Positions 18,246 through 26,611 of a DNA stretch of 64,000 bases are shown one piece after another. Within the stretch, counting starts at the first letter, position 1; every line of letters starts with the position of its first letter. The position numbers and the translations under genes are program-made. The notes under the pieces are model-generated. The model worked only from the letters and a program-made list of their open reading frames with translations. It ran no database searches and had not been told where the DNA came from. Origin of the DNA: an uncultured Polaribacter sp. (GTDB lineage Bacteria > Bacteroidota > Bacteroidia > Flavobacteriales > Flavobacteriaceae); assembly GCF_947496195.1 (NCBI RefSeq), contig NZ_CANMBY010000004.1:1-64000 (forward strand). Direction: 5' to 3'.

Positions 18246-19004
18246 ATGATTAAAAATATCATTTTAGGAATAAAAGAATATAGTGGAGTTTTTGGTTTAA
18301 TTTCTAAACTTAAACTTTGGAAATACTTTTTTATTCCTATGATAATAAGTCTTGTAACCGCAATTTTAATTGGTGTAGAAGCTTATGCTTTATCAGATAA
18401 TGTTGGCAGTTTTATTTCAAAAGCTTGGATTTGGGAATGGGGTAAAGAAACTTTTACAAGTATTAGTAACTTTATTGGAGGTGTTATTGTTTTAATTATT
18501 GGTTTAATTCTATATAAGCATATTGTAATGGGTTTATCTGCACCTTTTATGAGTCCTGTTTCAGAAAAAATCGAAAAACATTTTTATGGAGATGTTTCTT
18601 ATAAGCACAGAAATACAACTAATACAGAACAATTAATAAGAGGTTTAAGATTAAATATTAGAAACTTAATTAAAGAGTTACTTATTTCTTTACCTATTTT
18701 ATTATTAAAATTTATACCAATTGTAAATATATTTTCAACTCTTTTATTGTTTTTGGTTCAAGCTTATTATGCAGGTTTTGGAAATATAGATTATACTTTA
18801 GAGCGCCATTTAAAGTATAAAGAAAGTATAGAATTTGTCTCTAAAAATAAAGGATTTGCAATTGGTAATGGAATTGTTTTTATGTTGTTTTTGTTAATAC
18901 CTATTGTGGGTATCATCATTGTTTTACCACTTTCTGTTACAGCTGCATCTACTAAGACATTAAAATTAATTCATGGAAAAACAGAACTAGTTTATGAAAA
19001 ATAA
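18246..19004 (+). CDS. EI24/CysZ-like integral membrane protein
   Basis: 252 residues with about four long hydrophobic segments (about 28-50, 72-95, 140-180, 205-235) and the typical YKHIVMGLSAPFMSPVSEKIE stretch of the EI24 domain after the second. CysZ proteins in this superfamily carry sulfate, but flavobacterial relatives have no assigned substrate. The gene lies inside the haem operon and overlaps the start of hemF by 11 bp, so translational coupling to hemF is likely. Confidence 0.8.
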   Translation: MIKNIILGIKEYSGVFGLISKLKLWKYFFIPMIISLVTAILIGVEAYALSDNVGSFISKAWIWEWGKETFTSISNFIGGVIVLIIGLILYKHIVMGLSAPFMSPVSEKIEKHFYGDVSYKHRNTTNTEQLIRGLRLNIRNLIKELLISLPILLLKFIPIVNIFSTLLLFLVQAYYAGFGNIDYTLERHLKYKESIEFVSKNKGFAIGNGIVFMLFLLIPIVGIIIVLPLSVTAASTKTLKLIHGKTELVYEK

Positions 19005-19896
19005 ATTTTATTCATATATAGAAAGTCTTCAAGATACCATAACCTCAACATTAGAAAAAGTAGATGGTAAAGCAACTTTTCAAGAAGATATTTGGAAAAG
19101 AGCAGAAGGTGGTGGAGGTAGAACTAGAGTCATAGAAAATGGAGAAGTTTTTGAAAAAGGAGGGGTAAATATCTCTAAGGTTTTTGGAGAATTGCCTGAA
19201 CCTTTAAGAAAACAATTTGGGGTAAAAGAAGGCGATTTTTTTGCTTGTGGTTTAAGTTTAGTTTTGCATCCTAAAAATCCTTTTGTACCCACAGTTCATG
19301 CAAATTGGCGTTATTTTGAAATGTATGATGAAGCAGGAAATATTGTTACACAATGGTTTGGTGGTGGTCAAGATTTAACACCTTATTATTTGTTTGATGA
19401 AGATGCAATTCATTTTCATAAAGTTTGTAAAAATGCTTGTGATAATCATCATCCAGAATTTTATCCAAAATTTAAGGAAACTTGTGATAACTATTTTTGG
19501 AATACACATAGAAATGAAGCTCGTGGAATTGGTGGTTTGTTTTTTGATTATTTAAAAGAAACTGAAGAGTTTTCTATAGCAGATAGATATAATTTTGTAA
19601 CAGAGGTTGGTAATAGTTTTTTAGAAAGTTATGTACCTATTGTTGAAAAAAGAAAAGACAATTCTTTTAACAAAAAACATAAAGATTGGCAAGAAGTAAG
19701 AAGAGGTAGGTATGTAGAATTTAATTTGGTTCATGATAGAGGCACCTTATTTGGTTTAAAAACTAATGGAAGAATAGAAAGTATCTTAATGAGTTTACCA
19801 CCAATTGTACAATGGAAATACAATCATCATCCAGAAGAAAATTCTGAAGAAGCAAAACTTATACAAGTGCTTAAAAAACCTAAAGTTTGGATATAA
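18994..19896 (+). CDS. hemF: Oxygen-dependent coproporphyrinogen III oxidase
   Basis: 300 residues. Conserved HemF stretches are GGGGRTRVIENGEVFEKGGV (about 35-54), HANWRYFE (about 100-107), WFGGGQDLTPYYL (about 118-130), RGIGGLFFDYL (about 174-184) and GRYVEFNLVHDRGTLFGL (about 230-247). It oxidatively decarboxylates coproporphyrinogen III to protoporphyrinogen IX using oxygen, implying aerobic haem synthesis. It is the last gene of the operon and is followed by a strong terminator. Confidence 0.97.
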   Translation: MKNKFYSYIESLQDTITSTLEKVDGKATFQEDIWKRAEGGGGRTRVIENGEVFEKGGVNISKVFGELPEPLRKQFGVKEGDFFACGLSLVLHPKNPFVPTVHANWRYFEMYDEAGNIVTQWFGGGQDLTPYYLFDEDAIHFHKVCKNACDNHHPEFYPKFKETCDNYFWNTHRNEARGIGGLFFDYLKETEEFSIADRYNFVTEVGNSFLESYVPIVEKRKDNSFNKKHKDWQEVRRGRYVEFNLVHDRGTLFGLKTNGRIESILMSLPPIVQWKYNHHPEENSEEAKLIQVLKKPKVWI

Positions 19897-19897
19897 A

Positions 19898-19930
19898 AAA
19901 AAAGGCTACAATAATGTAGCCTTTTTCTTT
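19898..19930. terminator. Bidirectional terminator between hemF and the porin-like gene
   Basis: AAAGGCTACA (19901-19910) and TGTAGCCTTT (19915-19924) form a stem with a 4-nt loop. The + strand has a T-run after it and the - strand has one too, which suits the convergent genes on either side. Confidence 0.9.
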
Positions 19931-19944
19931 TATGATGAAATAGA

Positions 19945-21282
19945 TTAAAAACTAATAACAGCTTCTAAAACATAACCACTTACATCTGCACCAGATAAAA
20001 CTGCAGGTGTCCAAGCATTTGGAGACCAAGCACCCATGTCAGAATTGTAAGATTGATTCATCATTTCAAATTTCATTAATATATTCTTTGTCATAAACCA
20101 ACCTGCACCAAAATTAGTTCTATTTATTTTTTGTGTATTTGGCTGATTTGCTCCAGAAGCATAATCTCTATTTCCTTTTACAGAATTGAATCTACCTCCT
20201 AAATAAAATTGATTGTTTGTACCAAATCTATAGATAACTTCTGTTCCAAATTGTGTAAACTTTCCGTCATTATTTCCTTCAGCTTTACTTCCTTTACTTA
20301 CCTCATATATTCCAAATAACTCAAAATTATTGTACTTAATAAATGGGTTAAATTGATATGAGAAATTTTTATTAAATCCAGGATTAAAACGTCCAGCAAA
20401 GTCTCCACCTTCAACTAAATTACCATTATTGTTGTAGTTAAATAAATTATAATATCTACTTCCAGCTCTGTCTCCATTATATAAATGGTTACCATTACCA
20501 AAACCTGGTTCATTAATAAAAGATCCTGTAAATCTAACTCTTAAAGATTCACTTATTTGTTTGTCAATACCAAGTTTACCATAAAAAGTAGCTTTTAAAT
20601 CTTTCTCTCCAACAATGGTAGATTGTCCCCAAGGAGTAACAACTTTATCTACTGTAGGGTTTAGTAAACCATTAGAAATACCTGCAACTAAAATAAAATC
20701 TTTAGGTTGAAAAACAAATTCAATAAATGGTTCTACAGTAAAAGAATCCATTAAATAATTACCTACAAATGGGTTGTAAATAGCCATTGCATTATCTGAT
20801 CTTCTAAAATGAGCATCACCATAATTTAATTGGTCTACACCAACTCTAATAGTAGCTATGTCCATCATCCCTTTCCAAAAATCTTCTTTAATAAAGTTTA
20901 GTTTATCTATTTGAATATAACCACCTTTTACCCAAGTTTCATTATGGTGTTTAGAAGACAGGTAGGTTCTTAAATGCATTCTTACACCATCTGCAAGTTG
21001 CACATCAAAATTTAAGTTTGCTGTTGGTAAGTTTACATTGCTACCTATAGCAGTAAGGTTGTTCATGTCATTTGAGTGATCTAAACCTTGAAATTGTATC
21101 GCAAAATCACCACCAACTTTTATTTTTAATTTTTTAAATTCTACATCATTAGATTTTTTTGTTTCAAATACATTTAATCCATCAAAACCAGCTTGTCTAA
21201 AATACTGTATGTCTTGAGAATTAGCACTATAACCTAATAATACTAATAGTGTAATAAATAAAGTTCTTTTAATTGATTTCAT
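19945..21282 (-). CDS. Porin-like outer-membrane beta-barrel protein
   Basis: 445 residues with a signal peptide ending in YSANSQ (about 17-22) and many alternating amphipathic strands. It ends in a hydrophobic residue (VLEAVISF), the usual barrel C-terminus. The N-terminal KKLKIKVGGDFAIQFQGLDH segment and later FYGKLGIDKQISESLRVRF strands resemble Bacteroidota porins of the phosphate-selective-porin-like group. The pore substrate is unknown. It follows yceI by 44 bp on the same strand, so the two are probably cotranscribed under the palindrome at 21959. Confidence 0.8.
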   Translation of the reverse strand: MKSIKRTLFITLLVLLGYSANSQDIQYFRQAGFDGLNVFETKKSNDVEFKKLKIKVGGDFAIQFQGLDHSNDMNNLTAIGSNVNLPTANLNFDVQLADGVRMHLRTYLSSKHHNETWVKGGYIQIDKLNFIKEDFWKGMMDIATIRVGVDQLNYGDAHFRRSDNAMAIYNPFVGNYLMDSFTVEPFIEFVFQPKDFILVAGISNGLLNPTVDKVVTPWGQSTIVGEKDLKATFYGKLGIDKQISESLRVRFTGSFINEPGFGNGNHLYNGDRAGSRYYNLFNYNNNGNLVEGGDFAGRFNPGFNKNFSYQFNPFIKYNNFELFGIYEVSKGSKAEGNNDGKFTQFGTEVIYRFGTNNQFYLGGRFNSVKGNRDYASGANQPNTQKINRTNFGAGWFMTKNILMKFEMMNQSYNSDMGAWSPNAWTPAVLSGADVSGYVLEAVISF

Positions 21283-21326
21283 AATTTTACATTTTTTAGT
21301 TTGATTTTTATATTATTTAAGGGGTT

Positions 21327-21905
21327 TTAAAATTTTAGACTAAAATCTATAGTAATCTCATCACCAGTTTTAATAGTTCCCAGCAAAGCTTTTGGTGGGG
21401 TTATACCATAAGTTGTCATTTTAAGTTTATGCTTACCAGTTAAGTAAACATCATTTCCTTTTTTATTAACTTTTGTAATAACAGTAACATTTTTTGTAAC
21501 ACCAGCAATTGTTAAATCTCCATTAAGTTCTAGGTTTAAAAAGTTTTCGTCTTGTGTAATAACTTTTGCATTTTTAAACACAAAATTTATTGTTGGATAT
21601 TCTTCTGCTTTTAAGGCTTTATAGGTAAGTCTATCCATTGTCTTTTTTCCACTTTTTATGCTATACACATCTACAACAACATTTAAAGTTTCGATTTTTG
21701 TTTTTGTATTGTCAGTAAATGTTAAAGCTGCATCTGTTTTTTCTACATCACTTTCCCAATCATGTAAAGTAGATGTTCCAATAATCTTAACTATACTAGG
21801 TAGTTTTATATCTAAAGTTTCTAGATCTCTTTGTTTTTCTTGTGAATTAGTATTACAGAAAATACCTAAGAAAAAAAGTAAAAGAATTAATTTTAAAGTT
21901 TTCAT
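21327..21905 (-). CDS. YceI-family periplasmic lipid-binding-like protein
   Basis: 192 residues. A signal peptide is followed by the YceI lipocalin-like domain: VKIIGTSTLHDWESDV (about 39-54), KTMDRLTYKALKAEEYPTI (about 92-110, typically aligned with K/MD..L), GDLTIAGVTKNV (about 128-139) and a C-terminal TGDEITIDFSLKF strand. YceI proteins bind isoprenoid-like lipids in the periplasm. Co-orientation with an outer-membrane barrel suggests an envelope function. Expression may be controlled through an 18-bp palindrome upstream. Confidence 0.9.
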   Translation of the reverse strand: MKTLKLILLLFFLGIFCNTNSQEKQRDLETLDIKLPSIVKIIGTSTLHDWESDVEKTDAALTFTDNTKTKIETLNVVVDVYSIKSGKKTMDRLTYKALKAEEYPTINFVFKNAKVITQDENFLNLELNGDLTIAGVTKNVTVITKVNKKGNDVYLTGKHKLKMTTYGITPPKALLGTIKTGDEITIDFSLKF

Positions 21906-21958
21906 TTTCTTGTTGTAGTTTATTTTAAAGTAAAATTAATAAGCATTGTAAGCTTAGC

Positions 21959-21976
21959 TTATGACATTTGTCATAA
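21959..21976. promoter_or_regulatory. 18-bp palindromic operator upstream of yceI
   Basis: TTATGACA and TGTCATAA are exact inverted repeats separated by TT. The site lies about 20 bp upstream of a TAATTTTA -7-like box on the yceI strand, so it covers the -33 region. It may bind a dimeric regulator (MarR-, CRP/FNR- or TetR-type); the protein is not identifiable from this window. Confidence 0.6.
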
Positions 21977-22251
21977 TTCTGTTTTATAAAGAAGTTTAGA
22001 GAATTATATCATTTTAAAATAATGATATTGAGTAATTTATATTTTTATGAGTTTTAGAAATAATCAATTTTTATGTTTTAAAGTTTTAAGACTTGTTTCT
22101 ATTGAATAATTCATAATAATTTTACCATATGAGTAATTTAGAATGTGATTATGATAATGAAAAACCCTTATATTTATTGATAATGTAAATCTATAGTGTT
22201 TTAATTTTGTTAAAAAAAACACTTAAATAATTAAATGAGGCTAAATTTTAG

Positions 22252-22259
22252 TATTTTTG
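22252..22259 (+). promoter_or_regulatory. Promoter -7 element of the E2 gene
   Basis: TATTTTTG fits TAnnTTTG. It also contains a TTG that could be mistaken for an upstream in-frame start. With this promoter the start of transcription falls near 22264 and the real start codon is the ATG at 22284. Confidence 0.55.
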
Positions 22260-22283
22260 CATTTCAAAAAAATCGACTGTAAA

Positions 22284-23627
22284 ATGGCAAGATTTGAATT
22301 AAAGTTACCTAAAATGGGTGAAAGTGTTGCTGAAGCAACTATAACTTCTTGGTTAAAAGAAGTTGGAGACACTATAGAATTAGATGAGGCTGTTGTAGAA
22401 ATTGCAACAGATAAAGTAGATTCTGAAGTGCCTAGTGAAGTAGAAGGAACTTTAGTAGAAATTTTGTTTGAAAAAGATGCAGTTGTTGGTGTAGGTGAAA
22501 CTATTGCTGTTATAGAGACAGAAGGTGAAGGAAGTTCAGAAGATAATGTGCAAGAAAAGGTAGCTGAGATTAAAGGTACTGTTAAGGTTAGTGATATCCA
22601 AGAAGTAGAAAAAACTATTGAAAAAGCTGTAGAAGTAAAAGCGACACCAATAGCTAAAACTTCTGACTCTGGTAAATTTTATTCACCTCTTGTTAGAAAT
22701 ATTGCTGAAACAGAAGGTGTTTCTATGGATGAGCTTGAAGCTATAGTTGGTTCTGGTAAAGACGGCAGAGTTACAAAAGATGATATTCTAGGTTATTTAG
22801 AGAATAGAGGTTCTTCTACAAAGACTCCAACAGTTCAACAAGAGAAGCCTAAAGTTGTTGAGGCTAAGAAAAATGAACAAAAACCAGTTGCTAAAGCTGC
22901 ACCTGTATCTGTTAATGGAGGTGATGAAATCATAGAAATGAGCAGAATGGGTAAATTAATTGCTAAGCATATGGTTGATTCTGTTCAGACTTCTGCACAC
23001 GTACAATCATTTATAGAAATTGATGTTACTAATATTGTTAAATGGAGAAATAAGGTAAAAGATGCTTTCTTTAAAAGAGAAGGAGAAAAATTAACTTTTA
23101 CTCCGATTTTAATGCAAGCTGTTGCTTCTACTATTAAGAAGTATCCATTAATTAATATTCAGGTTAAAGGCGATAGTATTGTTAAAAAGAAGAATATAAA
23201 TTTAGGTATGGCAGCTGCTTTACCAGATGGAAATTTAATAGTACCTGTAATAAAAAATGCAGATCAGCTAAATTTAGTGGGTATGACTAAATCTGTTAAC
23301 GATTTAGCAAATAGAGCAAGAAATAATGCTTTAAAACCAGACGAAATTCAAGAAGGTACTTATACTGTAACTAATGTAGGTAGTTTTGGTTCTGTTATGG
23401 GTACTCCAATTATTAATCAACCACAAGTAGCTATTTTAGCTTTAGGTGCTATTAGAAAAGTACCAGCTGTTATCGAAACTCCAGAAGGAGATTTTATTGG
23501 AATTAGACAAAAAATGTTTGTATCTCATTCTTATGACCATAGAGTAGTAAATGGAGCATTAGGAGGTATGTTTATAAAAACATTAAAAGAAACTTTAGAA
23601 GCTTGGGATGTAAACCAAGATTTTTAA
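22284..23627 (+). CDS. Dihydrolipoamide acyltransferase, E2 of a 2-oxo-acid dehydrogenase
   Basis: 447 residues from the ATG at 22284; an in-frame TTG 27 bp upstream lies in the promoter and is not used. Domains: lipoyl (1-76) with the lipoylated lysine in EIATDKVDSEV (Lys43); a linker; peripheral-subunit binding (SPLVRNIAETEGVSMDELE, about 133-151); a Lys/Pro linker; and the catalytic domain (about 215-447). The catalytic motif reads SYDHRVVNG, with Asn where the usual motif has Asp. It is probably the branched-chain 2-oxo-acid complex E2 rather than pyruvate or 2-oxoglutarate, but this is uncertain because E1 and E3 are not adjacent. Confidence 0.92.
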   Translation: MARFELKLPKMGESVAEATITSWLKEVGDTIELDEAVVEIATDKVDSEVPSEVEGTLVEILFEKDAVVGVGETIAVIETEGEGSSEDNVQEKVAEIKGTVKVSDIQEVEKTIEKAVEVKATPIAKTSDSGKFYSPLVRNIAETEGVSMDELEAIVGSGKDGRVTKDDILGYLENRGSSTKTPTVQQEKPKVVEAKKNEQKPVAKAAPVSVNGGDEIIEMSRMGKLIAKHMVDSVQTSAHVQSFIEIDVTNIVKWRNKVKDAFFKREGEKLTFTPILMQAVASTIKKYPLINIQVKGDSIVKKKNINLGMAAALPDGNLIVPVIKNADQLNLVGMTKSVNDLANRARNNALKPDEIQEGTYTVTNVGSFGSVMGTPIINQPQVAILALGAIRKVPAVIETPEGDFIGIRQKMFVSHSYDHRVVNGALGGMFIKTLKETLEAWDVNQDF

Positions 23628-23651
23628 ATAATAATCATTTGAATTAATAAA

Positions 23652-23680
23652 AAAAAGCTCAGATTTATCTGAGCTTTTTT
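23652..23680. terminator. Terminator after the E2 gene
   Basis: AAGCTCAGA (23655-23663) pairs with TCTGAGCTT (23668-23676) and is followed by a T6 run on the + strand. An A-run on the left makes it bidirectional. Confidence 0.9.
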
Positions 23681-23716
23681 ATTTTCAAATCAAATTCAGG
23701 TTCGATTTTAATAAAT

Positions 23717-23741
23717 ATTTAAAGCTAAGCTAGCTTTAAAT
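23717..23741. repeat. Perfect 11-bp palindrome between two terminators
   Basis: ATTTAAAGCTA (23717-23727) and TAGCTTTAAAT (23731-23741) are exact inverted repeats around an AGC loop. There is no T-run, so it is not an ordinary terminator. It lies between convergent genes. Confidence 0.6.
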
Positions 23742-23747
23742 AGATAA

Positions 23748-23781
23748 GAAAAAACCCAAACAATTTAGTTTGGGTTTTTAT
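23748..23781. terminator. Terminator of clpC
   Basis: AAAAACCCAAAC (23750-23761) pairs with GTTTGGGTTTTT (23768-23779). The U-run on the minus strand follows the clpC stop at 23784 immediately. Confidence 0.9.
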
Positions 23782-23783
23782 TT

Positions 23784-26348
23784 TTAAGATTCTGTTTCAG
23801 TTCTAGTTTCAGGTTTTTTTTCACCTTTTTTAATTTTTATGGTGAGTTCGTCTTTCTTGGTATCGAAATCCATAAATATACTATCTCCTTCAGATAAATT
23901 AGAGTTTACAATCTCTTCAGCAAGGGCATCTTCAATATATTTTTGAATAGCTCTTTTTAAAGGTCTTGCACCATACTTTTTATCAAAACCTTTATCAGCA
24001 ATATAATCTTTTGCTTCATCAGTTAAATTTAGTGTATAACCTAAATCTAAGATTCGTTTTAATAGTTTGTCTAATTCTATATCAATAATAGAGTGTATGT
24101 CTTGTCTTTCTAGTGCATTAAATACAATTACATCATCTATTCTGTTTAAAAATTCTGGTGCAAAAGATTTCTTTAAAGCACCTTCGATTACAGATTTTGC
24201 ATGAGCATCTGCTTGTGCTGCTTTAGAAGATGTACCAAAACCAACTCCACCACCAAAGTCTTTTAATTGACGAGCACCAATATTAGAAGTCATAATTATT
24301 ATGGTATTTCTAAAGTCAATTTTACGTCCAAGACTATCTGTAATATAACCATCATCTAAAATCTGTAATAACATATTAAACACATCTGGATGTGCTTTTT
24401 CTATCTCATCTAACAAAACAACAGAATATGGTTTTCTACGAACCTTTTCAGTTAATTGTCCTCCTTCTTCATAACCTACATATCCTGGAGGTGCACCAAT
24501 TAAACGAGATATAGCAAATTTCTCCATATACTCACTCATGTCAATTCTTATTAAAGAATCTTCTGAGTCAAATAATTCTTTTGCTAATACTTTTGCTAAT
24601 TGTGTTTTACCTACTCCTGTTTGACCTAAAAAGATAAATGATCCAATTGGTTTGTTTGGGTCTTTTAATCCAACCCTGTTTCTTTGAATAGCTTTTACTA
24701 CTTTACTAACAGCATCATCTTGACCAATAACTTTGCCTTTAATCATACTAGGTAATTCATGTAATCTGTGGCTTTCTGCTTCTGCAACTCTATTTACAGG
24801 TATACCTGTCATCATTGAAACTACTTCTGCAACATTATCTTCAGTTACAATTTCTCTATTTAGTTTAGAATCATCTTCCCATTGTTTTTGAGCAGAATTT
24901 AATGCTGCTTCCATATTTTTTTCATCATCTCGTAACTTAGCAGCTTCTTCATATTTTTGACCATTTACTGCTTTGGTTTTTTTATCTCTGATGATTTCTA
25001 ATTGGGCTTCTAATTCTAATACTTGTTTTGGAACAACAATATTTGTGATATGAATTCTGGAACCAGCTTCATCTAAAGCATCAATAGCTTTGTCTGGCAG
25101 GTATCTGTCTGTCATGTATCTATTCGTTAATTTTACACAAGCTTCAATAGCATCATCTGTAAAATTAACATGATGATGTTCTTCGTATTTACCTTTAATA
25201 TTATGTAAAATTTGAATAGTTTCTTCTACTGTAGTTGGGTCAACAATTACTTTTTGAAAACGACGCTCTAAAGCACCATCTTTTTCGATATTTGTTCTAA
25301 ACTCATCTAAAGTAGTAGCACCTATACATTGTATTTCTCCTCTTGCTAAAGCTGGTTTTAACATGTTAGATGCGTCTAAAGAACCAGTGGCACCACCTGC
25401 ACCAACTATAGTATGAATTTCATCTATAAAAAGAATAATATCATCATTCTTTTCAAGTTCATTCATTAAAGCTTTCATACGCTCTTCAAACTGACCTCTA
25501 TATTTTGTTCCAGCTACTAAACTTGCTAAGTCTAAAGAAACAATTCGTTTGTCAAATAAAATTCTTGATACTTTTCTATCAACTATTCTAAGAGCTAAAC
25601 CTTCAGCAATGGCAGATTTTCCAACACCAGGTTCACCAATTAACATTGGATTGTTCTTTTTTCTTCTACTTAAAATTTGAGAAACACGCTCTATTTCTTT
25701 TTGACGCCCAACAACAGGGTCTAACTTATCTAATTCAGCAAGTGCTGTTAAATCACGTCCAAAATTGTCTAAAACAGGAGTTTTAGATTTTTTATTAGCT
25801 TTAGATTTTGGAGTTTGCTCAAAAGGATTTTGCTTGTCTGATGCATACTCATCATCAGATGGTGTTTCTGCAATTGGGTTTGAAGGTAAATCTACATTTG
25901 CATCATCTACATGTAACTGTTTGTATAAAGCCTTAGCTTCATCATAATTTACATGATATTTCTGAATTAACTTTGTGGTTGGGTCATTCTCATTTCTTAA
26001 CACACATAATAATAGGTGTGCAGTATCAATAGATTCACTCTGATATAGTTTTGCTTCTAAAAAAGTAGTTTTTAAAGCCTTTTCTGCTTGTCTAGTTAAA
26101 TGCAAACTTTTTTTACCAGCGCTCTCTGATATTGATGGGTTTGCAGGATTTAACTGTTCTAGTTTTTTACGCAACAAAGCTAAATCAACATCAAACGCTG
26201 TTAATATTTCTATTGCTTTTCCTTCGCCTTTTCTAATTAATCCTAATAACAAATGCTCAGTACCAATAAACTCATGTCCTAATCGTAATGCCTCTTCTTT
26301 ACTAAAAGTTATTACATCTCTTACTTTTGGTGAAAAATTATCGTCCAT
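23784..26348 (-). CDS. clpC: ClpC-type AAA+ ATPase, Clp protease regulatory subunit
   Basis: 854 residues. It has two N-terminal Clp repeats (about 3-145), a low-complexity Lys/Ser linker, and AAA-1 with Walker [11 protein letters not shown] and Walker [10 protein letters not shown]. The UVR-like middle coil ([20 protein letters not shown], about 450-470) distinguishes ClpC from ClpA. AAA-2 has [12 protein letters not shown] and a D2 small domain. ClpC unfolds substrates for ClpP. The acidic/basic tail after about 835 is variable. A sigma-54-like promoter lies upstream, consistent with stress induction. Confidence 0.96.
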   Translation of the reverse strand: MDDNFSPKVRDVITFSKEEALRLGHEFIGTEHLLLGLIRKGEGKAIEILTAFDVDLALLRKKLEQLNPANPSISESAGKKSLHLTRQAEKALKTTFLEAKLYQSESIDTAHLLLCVLRNENDPTTKLIQKYHVNYDEAKALYKQLHVDDANVDLPSNPIAETPSDDEYASDKQNPFEQTPKSKANKKSKTPVLDNFGRDLTALAELDKLDPVVGRQKEIERVSQILSRRKKNNPMLIGEPGVGKSAIAEGLALRIVDRKVSRILFDKRIVSLDLASLVAGTKYRGQFEERMKALMNELEKNDDIILFIDEIHTIVGAGGATGSLDASNMLKPALARGEIQCIGATTLDEFRTNIEKDGALERRFQKVIVDPTTVEETIQILHNIKGKYEEHHHVNFTDDAIEACVKLTNRYMTDRYLPDKAIDALDEAGSRIHITNIVVPKQVLELEAQLEIIRDKKTKAVNGQKYEEAAKLRDDEKNMEAALNSAQKQWEDDSKLNREIVTEDNVAEVVSMMTGIPVNRVAEAESHRLHELPSMIKGKVIGQDDAVSKVVKAIQRNRVGLKDPNKPIGSFIFLGQTGVGKTQLAKVLAKELFDSEDSLIRIDMSEYMEKFAISRLIGAPPGYVGYEEGGQLTEKVRRKPYSVVLLDEIEKAHPDVFNMLLQILDDGYITDSLGRKIDFRNTIIIMTSNIGARQLKDFGGGVGFGTSSKAAQADAHAKSVIEGALKKSFAPEFLNRIDDVIVFNALERQDIHSIIDIELDKLLKRILDLGYTLNLTDEAKDYIADKGFDKKYGARPLKRAIQKYIEDALAEEIVNSNLSEGDSIFMDFDTKKDELTIKIKKGEKKPETRTETES

Positions 26349-26398
26349 ATTTCTTTCTATAATGCTATAAATTTAGTCCTTTTTTCTTCATTATAATT

Positions 26399-26415
26399 AC
26401 AAAAAAAGTGCCAAG
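26399..26415 (-). promoter_or_regulatory. Sigma-54-like promoter of clpC
   Basis: On the minus strand the sequence reads TTGGCAC, then T7, then GT. The GG and GT dinucleotides are separated by exactly 10 bases, as in -24/-12 promoters (GG-N10-GC), with T instead of C at the last position. Transcription would start near 26387, leaving a leader of about 39 nt. Confidence 0.5.
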
Positions 26416-26539
26416 CTTAAAACCTGACAGTTTGACTACCATTACAAGGTAGAAAACTCTATGAAATCAAACAAATAATTTGCTGTTAAAAATTATTAAA
26501 AAATGTTAATAACTCTAAGGCTTTACTAAGGGTAAAACC

Positions 26540-26570
26540 TTTGTAAAAAGTGCTAGAAATAGTATCTTGC
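26540..26570 (+). promoter_or_regulatory. Housekeeping promoter of gyrA
   Basis: TTTG (26540-26543), a 19-bp spacer and TATCTTGC (26563-26570) approximate the Bacteroidota TTTG-N19-TAnnTTTG promoter. The expected start near 26577 gives a leader of about 35 nt before the ATG at 26612. Confidence 0.5.
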
Positions 26571-26611
26571 CTTGTTTTAAAAAAATCAATTAATTCAAAT
26601 AGAGAATATAT

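Larger units (their letters stand above)
21906..22283. other. 378-bp divergent intergenic region
   Basis: This lies between yceI and the E2 gene. It holds the 18-bp palindrome, a candidate yceI promoter (TAAAATTA at 21931-21938, complement TAATTTTA) and the E2 promoter. The stretch 22000-22240 is AT-rich with nothing else recognisable. Confidence 0.6.

Noticed and set aside
22257..22283. Upstream TTG start of the E2 gene
   Set aside because: It lies in the -7 promoter element, and E2 proteins start MARFELKLP-like at 22284.
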